Shown here: positions 9,244 to 16,693 of the stretch, in pieces
Layout: every line of letters starts with the position of its first letter
How positions within the stretch are numbered: position 1 is the first letter of the stretch
From: Bacteroidota bacterium
Lineage (GTDB): Bacteria > Bacteroidota > Bacteroidia > Chitinophagales > Chitinophagaceae
Reading direction: 5' to 3'
Length of the DNA stretch: 32,468 nt
NCBI GenBank assembly: GCA_029558715.1
Contig: JAKQEA010000114.1
Coordinates: forward strand, 1 to 32,468
The notes under the pieces: model-generated
The model's input: only the letters and a program-made list of their open reading frames with translations
Database searches by the model: none
Told to the model about the DNA's origin: nothing
Program-made: the position numbers and the translations under genes

Positions 9244-9822
9244 TTATATTGGTAAACGTTCCAAGGCGATTTTTAATGATAAACTGAAAACGGCGGCTGA
9301 TAAGAAGATCACCCATTCCCGGCGGTTTATCTTAAATAAAGTAACAATAACCTGTGTTAATAATAAGAGAGCGGCAACTACTACTATTTGTCCCACTTCC
9401 AGCCCCACATTAAACCCAAACAAACCCCAGCCAAAACTCTGATCATTGGCCAGCATAAAGCGAATGGTATTGGCAAAGCCCATTCCATGAATCAGGCCAA
9501 AGAATAACGCCAGGAAATAATTGATCCGGATAGATTTTGGCGTAAATTTTTTCTGAAAGAGATTACTTACCGCAGTGATCACAATGGTACAGGGAATCAG
9601 GAACTCCACCCAGTTAGCCGGGAAACGGAATACATCCATCACACTTAAAGCCAGCGTCAGGGAGTGGCCGATTGTAAAAGCAGTTACCAGTATCAGTACC
9701 TGTTTCCAGTCTTTCAACAAATAAATTGCCGCCAATGCTGCGATGAATAATAAATGATCCAGCGCATCCCAGCTCATGATATGTTCCCAGCCTAAAGCAA
9801 AATAAAATCCGAAGTCCTGCAT
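9244..9822 (-). CDS. HupE/UreJ-family integral membrane protein
   Basis: This is a 192-residue polytopic membrane protein with about five to six hydrophobic helices. The family's conserved polar motifs are present: GWEHIMSWDALDHLLF near the N-terminus (Glu13, His14, Asp22, His23), IGHSLTL (His53) and FGLIHGMGFA (His112). HupE and UreJ occur in hydrogenase and urease clusters and are thought to move nickel or help metal supply. Neither hydrogenase nor urease genes are visible here, and the Bacteroidota branch often stands apart from them. Here it leads an operon with a zinc metallopeptidase (13-bp gap) and is divergent from a DUF6702 gene. A metal-transport role is therefore an inference from family only. 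Confidence 0.87.
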   Translation of the reverse strand: MQDFGFYFALGWEHIMSWDALDHLLFIAALAAIYLLKDWKQVLILVTAFTIGHSLTLALSVMDVFRFPANWVEFLIPCTIVITAVSNLFQKKFTPKSIRINYFLALFFGLIHGMGFANTIRFMLANDQSFGWGLFGFNVGLEVGQIVVVAALLLLTQVIVTLFKINRREWVIFLSAAVFSLSLKIALERLPI

Positions 9823-9893
9823 CTTATTAAAAACTAAAACCGTCCTTTGTGAAAAATGGTATGACCGGTTTTATGAAGGGTCAAAATAATCCA

Positions 9894-9901
9894 GACTTTT
9901 G
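9894..9901 (+). promoter_or_regulatory. Near-consensus -7 element (GACTTTTG) directly before the DUF6702 start
   Basis: Seven of eight positions match TAnnTTTG, and only 5 nt separate it from the ATG at 9907. If used, transcription would begin at or within a base or two of the start codon. Confidence 0.35.
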
Positions 9902-9906
9902 TAATC

Positions 9907-10440
9907 ATGAAATATATTGTGTCAATGGCATCATCTGTCTATAAATGGTTGATTATCCCCATTCTGGTACTCAGTTTGACGGCAGCCCGCCCTTCAGAAG
10001 ATCACCCTTTTCATGTAAGTGTGATTGAGATCAACCACAATGCGGCAGATAAAACGCTGGAGATAAGCTGTAAGATATTTACGGATGATTTTGAAAAAGT
10101 ATTGGCTAAGAACTACCATACAAAGGTTGACCTGATCAATCCTTCCAATAAATCAGCGATGGATACCCTTGTCAAAAAATACCTTTTTAGTCATTTATCT
10201 GTCAGTGCCAACAGCCAACCTGTTCGGTTCTCCTATCTTGGTTTTGAAAATGATAAAGAGGCTGTTTACAGTTATATTGAAGTGGAAAATGTACCTGTTG
10301 TCAGTAAACTTGGGGTATCTGCCAATATTATGTATGATCAGTTTGATGACCAGATGAACATTATGCATGTAACAGTAAATGGCAGCAGAAAAAGCAGTAA
10401 GCTGAATTTTCCCGAAGTAGAGGCAGTGTTTAATTTTTAG
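9907..10440 (+). CDS. DUF6702-family secreted/anchored protein
   Basis: This is a 177-residue protein. A hydrophobic N-terminal segment (VYKWLIIPILVLSLTAA, about residues 11-27) acts as a signal peptide or anchor. The mature part begins HPFHVSVIEI and continues with ISCKIFTDDFEKVL, the hallmark of DUF6702 proteins of Bacteroidota; the rest is predicted mainly beta. No catalytic residues are evident. The gene is divergent from the hupE-M1 operon and convergent with the CorC-like gene (5-bp gap). By position I infer a partner role for HupE or the M1 peptidase. The function of the family is not known. Confidence 0.8.
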   Translation: MKYIVSMASSVYKWLIIPILVLSLTAARPSEDHPFHVSVIEINHNAADKTLEISCKIFTDDFEKVLAKNYHTKVDLINPSNKSAMDTLVKKYLFSHLSVSANSQPVRFSYLGFENDKEAVYSYIEVENVPVVSKLGVSANIMYDQFDDQMNIMHVTVNGSRKSSKLNFPEVEAVFNF

Positions 10441-10445
10441 AAAGC

Positions 10446-11741
10446 TTATTCCTCCATTTCTTCGCGGAGTTCCTTACTGATGGAGACAAGTAATTTATCA
10501 ATTCGGTGGCCATCCATATCGATTATCTCAATGGCAAAACCTTTCCAGTTCAGTTTATCACCTGTTTTCGGAATCCTTTCCAGTTCATGAAGTATAAAAC
10601 CGGCCAGTGTATCAAAATCATGTTCCCCTTCATTCATCCATTCTGTTTTTTCAAACCGGGTGAGAAAATCATAAAATGGAATTTGTCCATCCACGATATA
10701 GGTGCCATCTTCCCGTTCGACGATCTCATAATCAGAAACATTCTGTTGCGGAATATCACCCACGATCGCTTCCAGTATGTCGTTCAGTGTTAACAGGCCC
10801 AGGATGCTGCCGTATTCATCTACAATAAAGGCAGAATGAATTTTTGATTCTTTAAATTTTTCGAGCACCTGGTAAGGTGAATTATTTTCCGGAATGAATA
10901 GGGCCGGCTGCATAATTTCTTTGAACAGCGTATTGTCGGGACTGATGTAAAGGTCTTTTATAGAGACAACTCCTTTGATATTATCAATAGAATCATCACA
11001 GATGGGGTAAGCCGAATGTGGTTCCTGCAGGATCTTTTCTTTGATCTTGTCTTCATTATCATCGAGGTTGAACCAGATGATGTCACTCCGGTGGGTCATC
11101 AACGAAGTGATGTTACGGTCACCCAGGTGGAATACCCGTTCAATGATCTCTTGTTCCGCTTCATCAATGGTGCCAGCCTCTGTGCCTTCGGTGATCAGTG
11201 TTTTGATCTCTTCTTCCGTAACGGCATCTTCTTTTGATCGCTTAATATTGAAAATGCTGAAAAAAATATTACTGGTCTTGTTTAGTAACCATACAATGGG
11301 GTGGGTAATGACTGCAAAGGTCTTCATCGGACCAGCAACAGCTTTAGAAATTTTCTCTGATCGGAGCAGCCCGATCCTCTTTGGGATCAGTTCTCCAAAA
11401 ATGATAGACAGAAAAGTCACCAGGATGATGATAAGAGTGGTGGAGATCGTTTCGGCATATGGTTGTAACACAGCAATGTTCTCAAATACGGGCTGCAGGT
11501 TCTTACTAAATCTTTCGCCGGAATACACACCCGTAATAATAGAGATCAATGTAATGCCGATCTGGACAGCTGATAAAAACAGCTCGGGGTGGTTGGACAG
11601 TTCCAGTGCCAGTTTTGCTTTTTTATCTCCTTTCTCAGCCAGGTGCTCCAGCCGGGCCTTCCGGGCAGAAACAAGAGCTATCTCTGACATAGAAAAAAGA
11701 CCGTTCAATAGTATCAGAAAGCATAATATGAATATGTCCAT
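10446..11741 (-). CDS. Hemolysin-family/CNNM-CorC-like transporter (DUF21-CBS-CBS-CorC_HlyC)
   Basis: This is a 431-residue protein with the standard four-part order. An N-terminal DUF21 membrane domain (about 1-190) carries LLNGLFSMSEIALVSAR and FGELIPKRIGL. Two CBS domains follow (about 205-335, with FIVDEYGSILGLLTLNDILE), then a C-terminal CorC_HlyC domain (about 350-425). This family is implicated in Mg2+/Co2+ export; older 'hemolysin' labels (TlyC) are historical. I chose the ATG at 11741 over a TTG one codon upstream. The ATG forms TGATG with the stop of the upstream PAP2 gene, a one-base overlap typical of translational coupling. PAP2 and this gene therefore form an operon, perhaps linking lipid or envelope processes with ion homeostasis. 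Confidence 0.9.
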   Translation of the reverse strand: MDIFILCFLILLNGLFSMSEIALVSARKARLEHLAEKGDKKAKLALELSNHPELFLSAVQIGITLISIITGVYSGERFSKNLQPVFENIAVLQPYAETISTTLIIILVTFLSIIFGELIPKRIGLLRSEKISKAVAGPMKTFAVITHPIVWLLNKTSNIFFSIFNIKRSKEDAVTEEEIKTLITEGTEAGTIDEAEQEIIERVFHLGDRNITSLMTHRSDIIWFNLDDNEDKIKEKILQEPHSAYPICDDSIDNIKGVVSIKDLYISPDNTLFKEIMQPALFIPENNSPYQVLEKFKESKIHSAFIVDEYGSILGLLTLNDILEAIVGDIPQQNVSDYEIVEREDGTYIVDGQIPFYDFLTRFEKTEWMNEGEHDFDTLAGFILHELERIPKTGDKLNWKGFAIEIIDMDGHRIDKLLVSISKELREEMEE

Positions 11742-12358
11742 CAAGAAGCCGGAATTGATTGGTTATCGAAGATAGCAAATCTGAACCGCTTATTGAAGAG
11801 GGTGCCGGTAGTGACACCAAATATAAATCCAACCATTGCACCACCAGTTACATCAAGCGGGTAATGCACTCCCACATATACCTGTGCATAAGCAACAGAA
11901 GCCGCCCATGCGATGGTCAACCATGCCCATTTTCCAATCAGGTGCCGTAAAGTGACAAAACTGAAAACAGCCATACCAAAATGATTAGCGGCATGATTAG
12001 AGACAAAACTATAGCCTGATCCACAGTGATCAAGCAACAACCTGACATGCATATAAAAATCGGGGTCATTGCAAGGCCGCACTCTTTCCAGGCCATGTTT
12101 AAAGACATAATTACCAACCATGTCGCAAAGAGCAACTGTACAGATATAAAATAAAGCCCACCATAATCCCCTTGCTTTAAAATTAATGAGTATAAACAAT
12201 AGCAGAAAAAGATAAAGGGGAGCCCAATACAAAGGACTGCGCCAGAGTGGTGCTACATTGTCCAGTACAGGATTCGTCCAGTCGCTATTGATCTTTATAA
12301 ACAACCATCTGTCCCATTGCACCAGTTTTTCCAAAAAATTGATTGCTAACCTGTACAT
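11741..12358 (-). CDS. PAP2-family membrane phosphatase
   Basis: This is a 205-residue protein with about five membrane helices. PAP2 motif 1 is K87-x6-R94-P95 (KHGLERVRP). Motif 2 is the variant S120-N121-H122 (canonical PSGH). Motif 3 keeps the His165 and Asp169 of H-x3-D (VGVHYPLDV), but the usual Ser-Arg before it reads Ala158-Gln159. Family members dephosphorylate lipid phosphates such as undecaprenyl-PP, phosphatidate or PGP. I placed the start at 12358 (MYRLAINFLEKLV). The open frame extends upstream to 12658, but that extension has no family character and would overlap the divergent sulfatase-like gene. A -7 element also sits 5 nt before 12358. The gene is translationally coupled to the CorC-like gene downstream. 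Confidence 0.86.
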   Translation of the reverse strand: MYRLAINFLEKLVQWDRWLFIKINSDWTNPVLDNVAPLWRSPLYWAPLYLFLLLFILINFKARGLWWALFYICTVALCDMVGNYVFKHGLERVRPCNDPDFYMHVRLLLDHCGSGYSFVSNHAANHFGMAVFSFVTLRHLIGKWAWLTIAWAASVAYAQVYVGVHYPLDVTGGAMVGFIFGVTTGTLFNKRFRFAIFDNQSIPAS

Positions 12359-12363
12359 GTATG

Positions 12364-12371
12364 CAAAAGTA
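12364..12371 (-). promoter_or_regulatory. Candidate -7 element (TACTTTTG) 5 nt before the PAP2 start
   Basis: On the minus strand TACTTTTG matches TAnnTTTG exactly and is followed by only CATAC before the ATG at 12358. This supports the short PAP2 start and implies a leaderless or near-leaderless mRNA. No clear -33 element is seen. Confidence 0.5.
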
Positions 12372-12497
12372 GGGTATGGTGAATTGATTTTGAACTGTTG
12401 TAAATAAGTGCCGTATGGTATTGTTAAACCCCGTTTAAGTATTTTCTTTGTATCTCTTGTCAGTAAAATGTAATGCCTGACAAGGGAAAAAGGATTA

Positions 12498-14477
12498 ATG
12501 CTGGTAAAATATAAAATACCAAAGACCATATTATGGGTGTCAAATCTGTTTGTCATCTTCCTGTTGATCTTTACATTATTCCGGCTGGCTACTTTTATTG
12601 CATTCAGGCCCAAAGGGATTTCCCTTACTGATGTGATCCCTTCTTTCCTGATGGGCATTCGCTATGATCTGCGTTGGATAGCGATTATCCTCTTACCGGT
12701 CATCTTTTTAAGCACCTTTCCGCGGTTGTCACCCTTTTATTCTTCCCGCAATAAAAAGTGGTGGACATGGTACCTGGCCATTGTCACCTTTATTGTGTTT
12801 TTCTTTTTTGCAGCCGGGTTTGGCAGTTTTTCTTACAATCGTACCCCGCTGGACGCCGGGGCCATGAATTTTGCAGAAGATTTCAGTATATCGGTAAAAA
12901 TGATATGGCAAACCTACCCGTTGATCTGGATGTTGCTGGGGTTGATTGTAGCAGTTTTGTTTTTCCGGTGGATGTATCACCGCAGTCATTGGCAGGTGAT
13001 CAACAGAACAGAAGGGTTGGGAATCACTCACCGGAGAAAATTCTTTGTTTTTACGATATTAATTCTTTGTTTCCTGATTTATGGTTCCTTTTCGTGGCCA
13101 CCACTGAGCCGGTCTGACAGTTTCAGGTTCAATAATAGTTTTAAGTCTTACCTCGCTATCAACCCGCTTCAAAATTTTGTTGCCACATTACGACTGCGAA
13201 AGCCAGATTACAATGAAAAAAAAGCGAAAGAGGTTTTTCCGGTAATGGCGGAATGGATGGGTCTGCCAGACAAGAATAATTTTTCATACCGCAGAGAGAT
13301 CGGCCCGCGCAGTTCATCATTTGAAAGCCGGCCCAATATTGTATTGGTACAATGCGAGTCATTCAGCATGTACAAGAGCAGCATGAGTGGCAATCCGCTG
13401 AATGCTACACCTTTCTTTGATTCATTATGCAGGCAGGGAGTTTTTTTTGACCGCTGCTTCACCCCGCATTTCTCTACGGCGAGGGCTTTGTTTGCTATCT
13501 TATCCGGCATACCTGATGCACAATTGTTCAAGTTCTCCAGCCGTAATCCACAGGCGGTGCAGCAACATACCATTGTTGATAACCTCGGGGACTATGAAAA
13601 ACATTATTTTCTTGGAGGCAGCCCCGAATTCAACAATTTTGAAGGACTGCTGAAGAATATTGATGGATTACAGATGCACACCGGCGATGATTTTAAAGCA
13701 CCAAAGGTGAACGTATGGGGTGTAAGTGATAAAGATCTTTTTTTGGAGGCAAACGAACTTTTTAGAAAAAAGGATAAACCCTTTTTTGCGTATATACAGA
13801 CTTCAGGTAACCATCGGCCTTATAACCTGACAATACCAAAAAATGATACAGATTTTGTAAGGGTGGTGGTGCCGGATGAAGAGTTAAAGAAGTATGGTTT
13901 TGAATCGCTGGATGAATTCAACTGTTTCCGCTATTCAGATTATTGTTTCCGGAAATTCATGGAGGCAGCACAAAAAGAGAACTACTTTCATAATACCATT
14001 TTTGTTTTTGTAGGAGATCATGGTCTGGCAGGAAATGCAGAAGCAATGTATCCGCCGGTATGGACAGAGCAACGGCTTACCGATGAACATGTACCGCTGT
14101 TATTCTACGCACCTGATCTGCTGGTTCCTCAAAAAAGAACTGAAGTGGTATCGCAGATTGATGTGCTGCCAACCATTGCGGGAATGCTGCACCAGTCATA
14201 TGTGAATACTACATTGGGAAGAGATCTGCTTGATCCGGAAAAGAAAAATAATTTTGCTTTCATTACCAATACAGCTGATGGTATCGGGATGGTAACGGAT
14301 GAATTTTATTTTACCCGCAATATCAATTCCGGTGAAGAGCTGTTAAGCCCGCTGCAGCCTTCTTTGTCGGCATACACTAAACAACAGAAAGATTCTATCC
14401 GAAAGCGGCTTTCAGCTTTTACAATAGCCTATTATGAAACGGCCAAATACCTGCTGATGAATAATCAGAAAGATTAG
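12498..14477 (+). CDS. LtaS-like membrane sulfatase-fold enzyme (phosphoglycerol/phosphoethanolamine transferase type)
   Basis: This is a 659-residue protein. Five N-terminal membrane helices (about 10-35, 55-76, 87-110, 134-158, 180-203) are followed by an extracytoplasmic alkaline-phosphatase/sulfatase domain starting near residue 276 (NIVLVQCESFS). The Glu of QCES is a probable metal ligand. The segment HFSTARALFAILSG (about residue 325) holds the probable Thr nucleophile, and FVGDHGLAGN (Asp507, His508) supplies further ligands. The architecture is that of LtaS and related headgroup transferases. In Gram-negative Bacteroidota the product is not lipoteichoic acid; transfer of a phospho-headgroup onto a lipid or glycan is the likely chemistry, substrate unknown. 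The ATG at 12498 follows a GGAAAAAGGA purine stretch. It is divergent from the PAP2-CorC operon and convergent with the methyltransferase (shared TTAG). Confidence 0.88.
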   Translation: MLVKYKIPKTILWVSNLFVIFLLIFTLFRLATFIAFRPKGISLTDVIPSFLMGIRYDLRWIAIILLPVIFLSTFPRLSPFYSSRNKKWWTWYLAIVTFIVFFFFAAGFGSFSYNRTPLDAGAMNFAEDFSISVKMIWQTYPLIWMLLGLIVAVLFFRWMYHRSHWQVINRTEGLGITHRRKFFVFTILILCFLIYGSFSWPPLSRSDSFRFNNSFKSYLAINPLQNFVATLRLRKPDYNEKKAKEVFPVMAEWMGLPDKNNFSYRREIGPRSSSFESRPNIVLVQCESFSMYKSSMSGNPLNATPFFDSLCRQGVFFDRCFTPHFSTARALFAILSGIPDAQLFKFSSRNPQAVQQHTIVDNLGDYEKHYFLGGSPEFNNFEGLLKNIDGLQMHTGDDFKAPKVNVWGVSDKDLFLEANELFRKKDKPFFAYIQTSGNHRPYNLTIPKNDTDFVRVVVPDEELKKYGFESLDEFNCFRYSDYCFRKFMEAAQKENYFHNTIFVFVGDHGLAGNAEAMYPPVWTEQRLTDEHVPLLFYAPDLLVPQKRTEVVSQIDVLPTIAGMLHQSYVNTTLGRDLLDPEKKNNFAFITNTADGIGMVTDEFYFTRNINSGEELLSPLQPSLSAYTKQQKDSIRKRLSAFTIAYYETAKYLLMNNQKD

Positions 14478-15217
14478 TACTGCTTTTTTGCTATGATGAT
14501 CAGCCTCGGTGTTGCTCTTACATCATACGGACTGAACTGGTAATCTCCAAATACCTCCTGTACCTGCAGGCCCTGGTAGCTTAACATATCGGTAAAGTCG
14601 CCTAACGAGAATTTTGCGACTTTCTCAGTATACTCCAGCGGGGAATTCAATGAATTATCTCTTACTGTAATTTTTTTGTAGAAATGGGTTTCGTCATCCC
14701 AGCGATGTATATCATATTGAGTGCCGCTGATCTCACGGGATTCACTATAGACAAGATGATCTTCTGCAAAATGTGTATTCAGGTAATCAATTACAAATAC
14801 TGCATCCCGCTTCAGGCTTTTGGCAATTGTGCGGATCGCATCATCATGTTCCCTTCTTGTCTTAAAATAGCCAAAGCTGGTAAAGAAATTAAAAGCATAT
14901 TGAAAATAGTTGCCCCAAAATGGCAATCGCATGTCATGCACATAAAAATCCAGGTTATCTTTCTCGAACTGTTTGGCATAAGCGATACTATCAACAGAAA
15001 TATCAATACCCGTGACGGCAAAACCAAGCGAGGCCAGTGTTTTGCTATGACGTCCCTTTCCGCAGGCAACATCCAGCATCCGGCTGCCGGGTGCCGGATG
15101 TAAATAACTGATCAGCCTTTTTATAAAGGCTTCAGCTTCTTTCTCATCTCTTTCAAAGTATAGTTTGTGATAAAAAGGGGAATTGAACCAGTTTTTATAC
15201 CAGGAGGTCTCTGCCAT
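14474..15217 (-). CDS. Class I SAM-dependent methyltransferase
   Basis: This is a 247-residue cytosolic protein with the Rossmann-fold SAM-binding motif LDVACGKGRHS (about 48-58) and the acidic loop end VTGIDIS about 15 residues later. A NFFTSFGYF segment follows in the region of motif IV. The N-terminus (WYKNWFNSPFYHKLY then RDEKEAEAFI) is characteristic of a Bacteroidota methyltransferase family of unknown substrate. The start at 15217 is supported by that conserved N-terminus. A -7 element lies only 4 nt upstream. The gene is divergent from glmM, and its stop is interleaved with that of the sulfatase-like gene. The substrate (small molecule, quinone or other) cannot be assigned. Confidence 0.86.
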   Translation of the reverse strand: MAETSWYKNWFNSPFYHKLYFERDEKEAEAFIKRLISYLHPAPGSRMLDVACGKGRHSKTLASLGFAVTGIDISVDSIAYAKQFEKDNLDFYVHDMRLPFWGNYFQYAFNFFTSFGYFKTRREHDDAIRTIAKSLKRDAVFVIDYLNTHFAEDHLVYSESREISGTQYDIHRWDDETHFYKKITVRDNSLNSPLEYTEKVAKFSLGDFTDMLSYQGLQVQEVFGDYQFSPYDVRATPRLIIIAKKQY

Positions 15218-15221
15218 ATAA

Positions 15222-15229
15222 CAAATGTA
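15222..15229 (-). promoter_or_regulatory. Candidate -7 element (TACATTTG) 4 nt before the methyltransferase start
   Basis: On the minus strand TACATTTG matches TAnnTTTG exactly and is followed by TTAT and then the ATG at 15217. The spacing predicts a transcript that begins at the start codon. Confidence 0.5.
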
Positions 15230-15266
15230 AGGATGCAGTTTAAAAACGTATTGAAAATGAAAAACG

Positions 15267-15274
15267 TATTTTTG
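15267..15274 (+). promoter_or_regulatory. Candidate -7 element (TATTTTTG) for glmM
   Basis: Exact TAnnTTTG match 20 nt before the GTG start at 15295. It is the only such match between the divergent methyltransferase and glmM on this strand. No clear -33 element. Confidence 0.45.
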
Positions 15275-15294
15275 CCTCCCTAAAAGAAATAATA

Positions 15295-16674
15295 GTGGCT
15301 TTAATAAAAAGTATATCCGGGATCAGGGGTACGATTGGTGGCAAGCCTGGTGAAAATCTTACACCGGTTGATGTGATAAAATTTGCCGCCGCATTTGGTA
15401 CTATCATAGCAGAAGGGAAGCAAACAACAAAGATTGTTATTGGCCGTGATGGCCGGATCAGCGGAGCCATGGTACAAGAACTGGTGGTCAATACACTGAT
15501 CGGTTTGGGTATTGATGTGACTGACCTTGGTTTGTCAACCACACCCACGGTAGAAGTAGCGGTGAAAATGGAAAATGCAGATGGTGGTATCATTCTTACT
15601 GCCAGTCATAATCCCAGGGAATGGAATGCACTGAAATTACTTAATGCGGAAGGAGAGTTTATTTCAGCTGAAACAGGTGCAAAAGTACTTGAGCTGGCAG
15701 CTAAAGAAGATTTCTCCTTTGCCGCTGTAGATAAATTAGGAACAGTGACAACTGATGACAGCTATCTGCAAAAGCATATTGATGCTATTCTAAAGTACCC
15801 ATTGGTAAATGCAAAAGCTATAGCTAAACAGCATTTTAAAGTGGTGGTGGATGCTATTAACTCAACCGGTGCTACTTATGTACCTGCTTTATTAAAAGCA
15901 CTGGGTGTGACTGAGGTGATTGTATTGAATGGTGAAGTGAATGGAAAATTCGCTCATAACCCGGAGCCTTTGCCGGAACATCTCTCACAGTTGTGTAATG
16001 AAGTGGTGCAGCAGAAAGCTCACCTGGGGATTGCTGTTGATCCTGATGTTGACAGGCTTTGCTTTGTTAACGAAGACGGTACCCTGTTTGGCGAAGAATA
16101 TACGCTGGTGGCAGTGGCTGATTATGTGTTGAGTAAACGAAAAGGCAATACAGTAAGTAATATGAGCAGCACTAAGGCGCTGAAGGAAGTAACCCTGAAA
16201 CATGGAGGAGAGTATTCGCCATCGGCAGTAGGAGAGGTAAATGTGGTTAAGAAGATGAAAGAAGTAAATGCAGTAATTGGCGGAGAAGGCAATGGCGGTA
16301 TTATTGTTCCCGATTTTCATTATGGTCGTGATGCATTGATTGGCATTGGTTTATTTTTAAGCCACCTCGCCAATCATAAAAAAGGAATTAAATCGTTGCG
16401 CAGTACATACCCGGATTATTTTATTTCAAAGAATAAGATTGAGCTGCACAATGGAGTGGATGTAAAAGGGATTTTTGAAAAGATCAGGATGAAATACAAG
16501 AGTAACCCCATTAATACTGAAGACGGGCTGAAGATTGAGTTTGATAATGACTGGGTTCACCTGCGTACATCCAATACGGAGCCAATCATCCGCATTTATG
16601 CGGAGAGTGATTTTGAAACCAAAGCCAATAATATCGCCATGCAGTTGATGCGGGATATTAAAGAGTTTAGTTAA
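15295..16674 (+). CDS. glmM: Phosphoglucosamine mutase (alpha-D-phosphohexomutase family)
   Basis: This is a 459-residue enzyme that should convert glucosamine-6-phosphate to glucosamine-1-phosphate on the way to UDP-GlcNAc for peptidoglycan and LPS. The four-domain phosphohexomutase signature is present. The N-terminus is SISGIRGTIGG. The active-site phosphoserine is Ser104 in TASHNPREWNALK. The Mg2+ loop is DPDVDR (249-254). The sugar loop is GEGNGG, and the C-terminal phosphate-binding loop is RTSNTEPIIRIYAES. The start is a GTG at 15295, which places the conserved SGIRG motif at the usual distance from the N-terminus. The family also includes phosphomannomutases, but the length and loop sequences fit the Bacteroidota GlmM group. 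It stands as a single gene between a divergent methyltransferase and a convergent oxidoreductase gene. Confidence 0.88.
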   Translation: MALIKSISGIRGTIGGKPGENLTPVDVIKFAAAFGTIIAEGKQTTKIVIGRDGRISGAMVQELVVNTLIGLGIDVTDLGLSTTPTVEVAVKMENADGGIILTASHNPREWNALKLLNAEGEFISAETGAKVLELAAKEDFSFAAVDKLGTVTTDDSYLQKHIDAILKYPLVNAKAIAKQHFKVVVDAINSTGATYVPALLKALGVTEVIVLNGEVNGKFAHNPEPLPEHLSQLCNEVVQQKAHLGIAVDPDVDRLCFVNEDGTLFGEEYTLVAVADYVLSKRKGNTVSNMSSTKALKEVTLKHGGEYSPSAVGEVNVVKKMKEVNAVIGGEGNGGIIVPDFHYGRDALIGIGLFLSHLANHKKGIKSLRSTYPDYFISKNKIELHNGVDVKGIFEKIRMKYKSNPINTEDGLKIEFDNDWVHLRTSNTEPIIRIYAESDFETKANNIAMQLMRDIKEFS

Positions 16675-16693
16675 CAGCTTCCTTTTGTTAACT
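16669..16693. repeat. Inverted repeat joining the two convergent stop codons
   Basis: AGTTAAC at 16669-16675 pairs with GTTAACT at 16687-16693 across an 11-nt spacer. The arms contain the TAA stops of glmM and of the convergent oxidoreductase. It has no T tract in either direction, so it is at best a weak bidirectional terminator and may be coincidental. Confidence 0.35.

Noticed and set aside
11041-11775. 244-codon plus-strand open frame opposite the CorC-like gene
   Set aside because: It lies wholly antisense to a gene with a complete four-domain family architecture; its translation has no recognisable pattern.
12359-12658. 100-residue N-terminal extension of the PAP2 protein
   Set aside because: The added residues do not resemble the family, overlap the divergent LtaS-like gene, and lie upstream of the -7 element next to the ATG at 12358.
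14684-15103. 139-codon plus-strand open frame inside the methyltransferase gene
   Set aside because: Antisense to the SAM-binding domain and without a promoter or family features.
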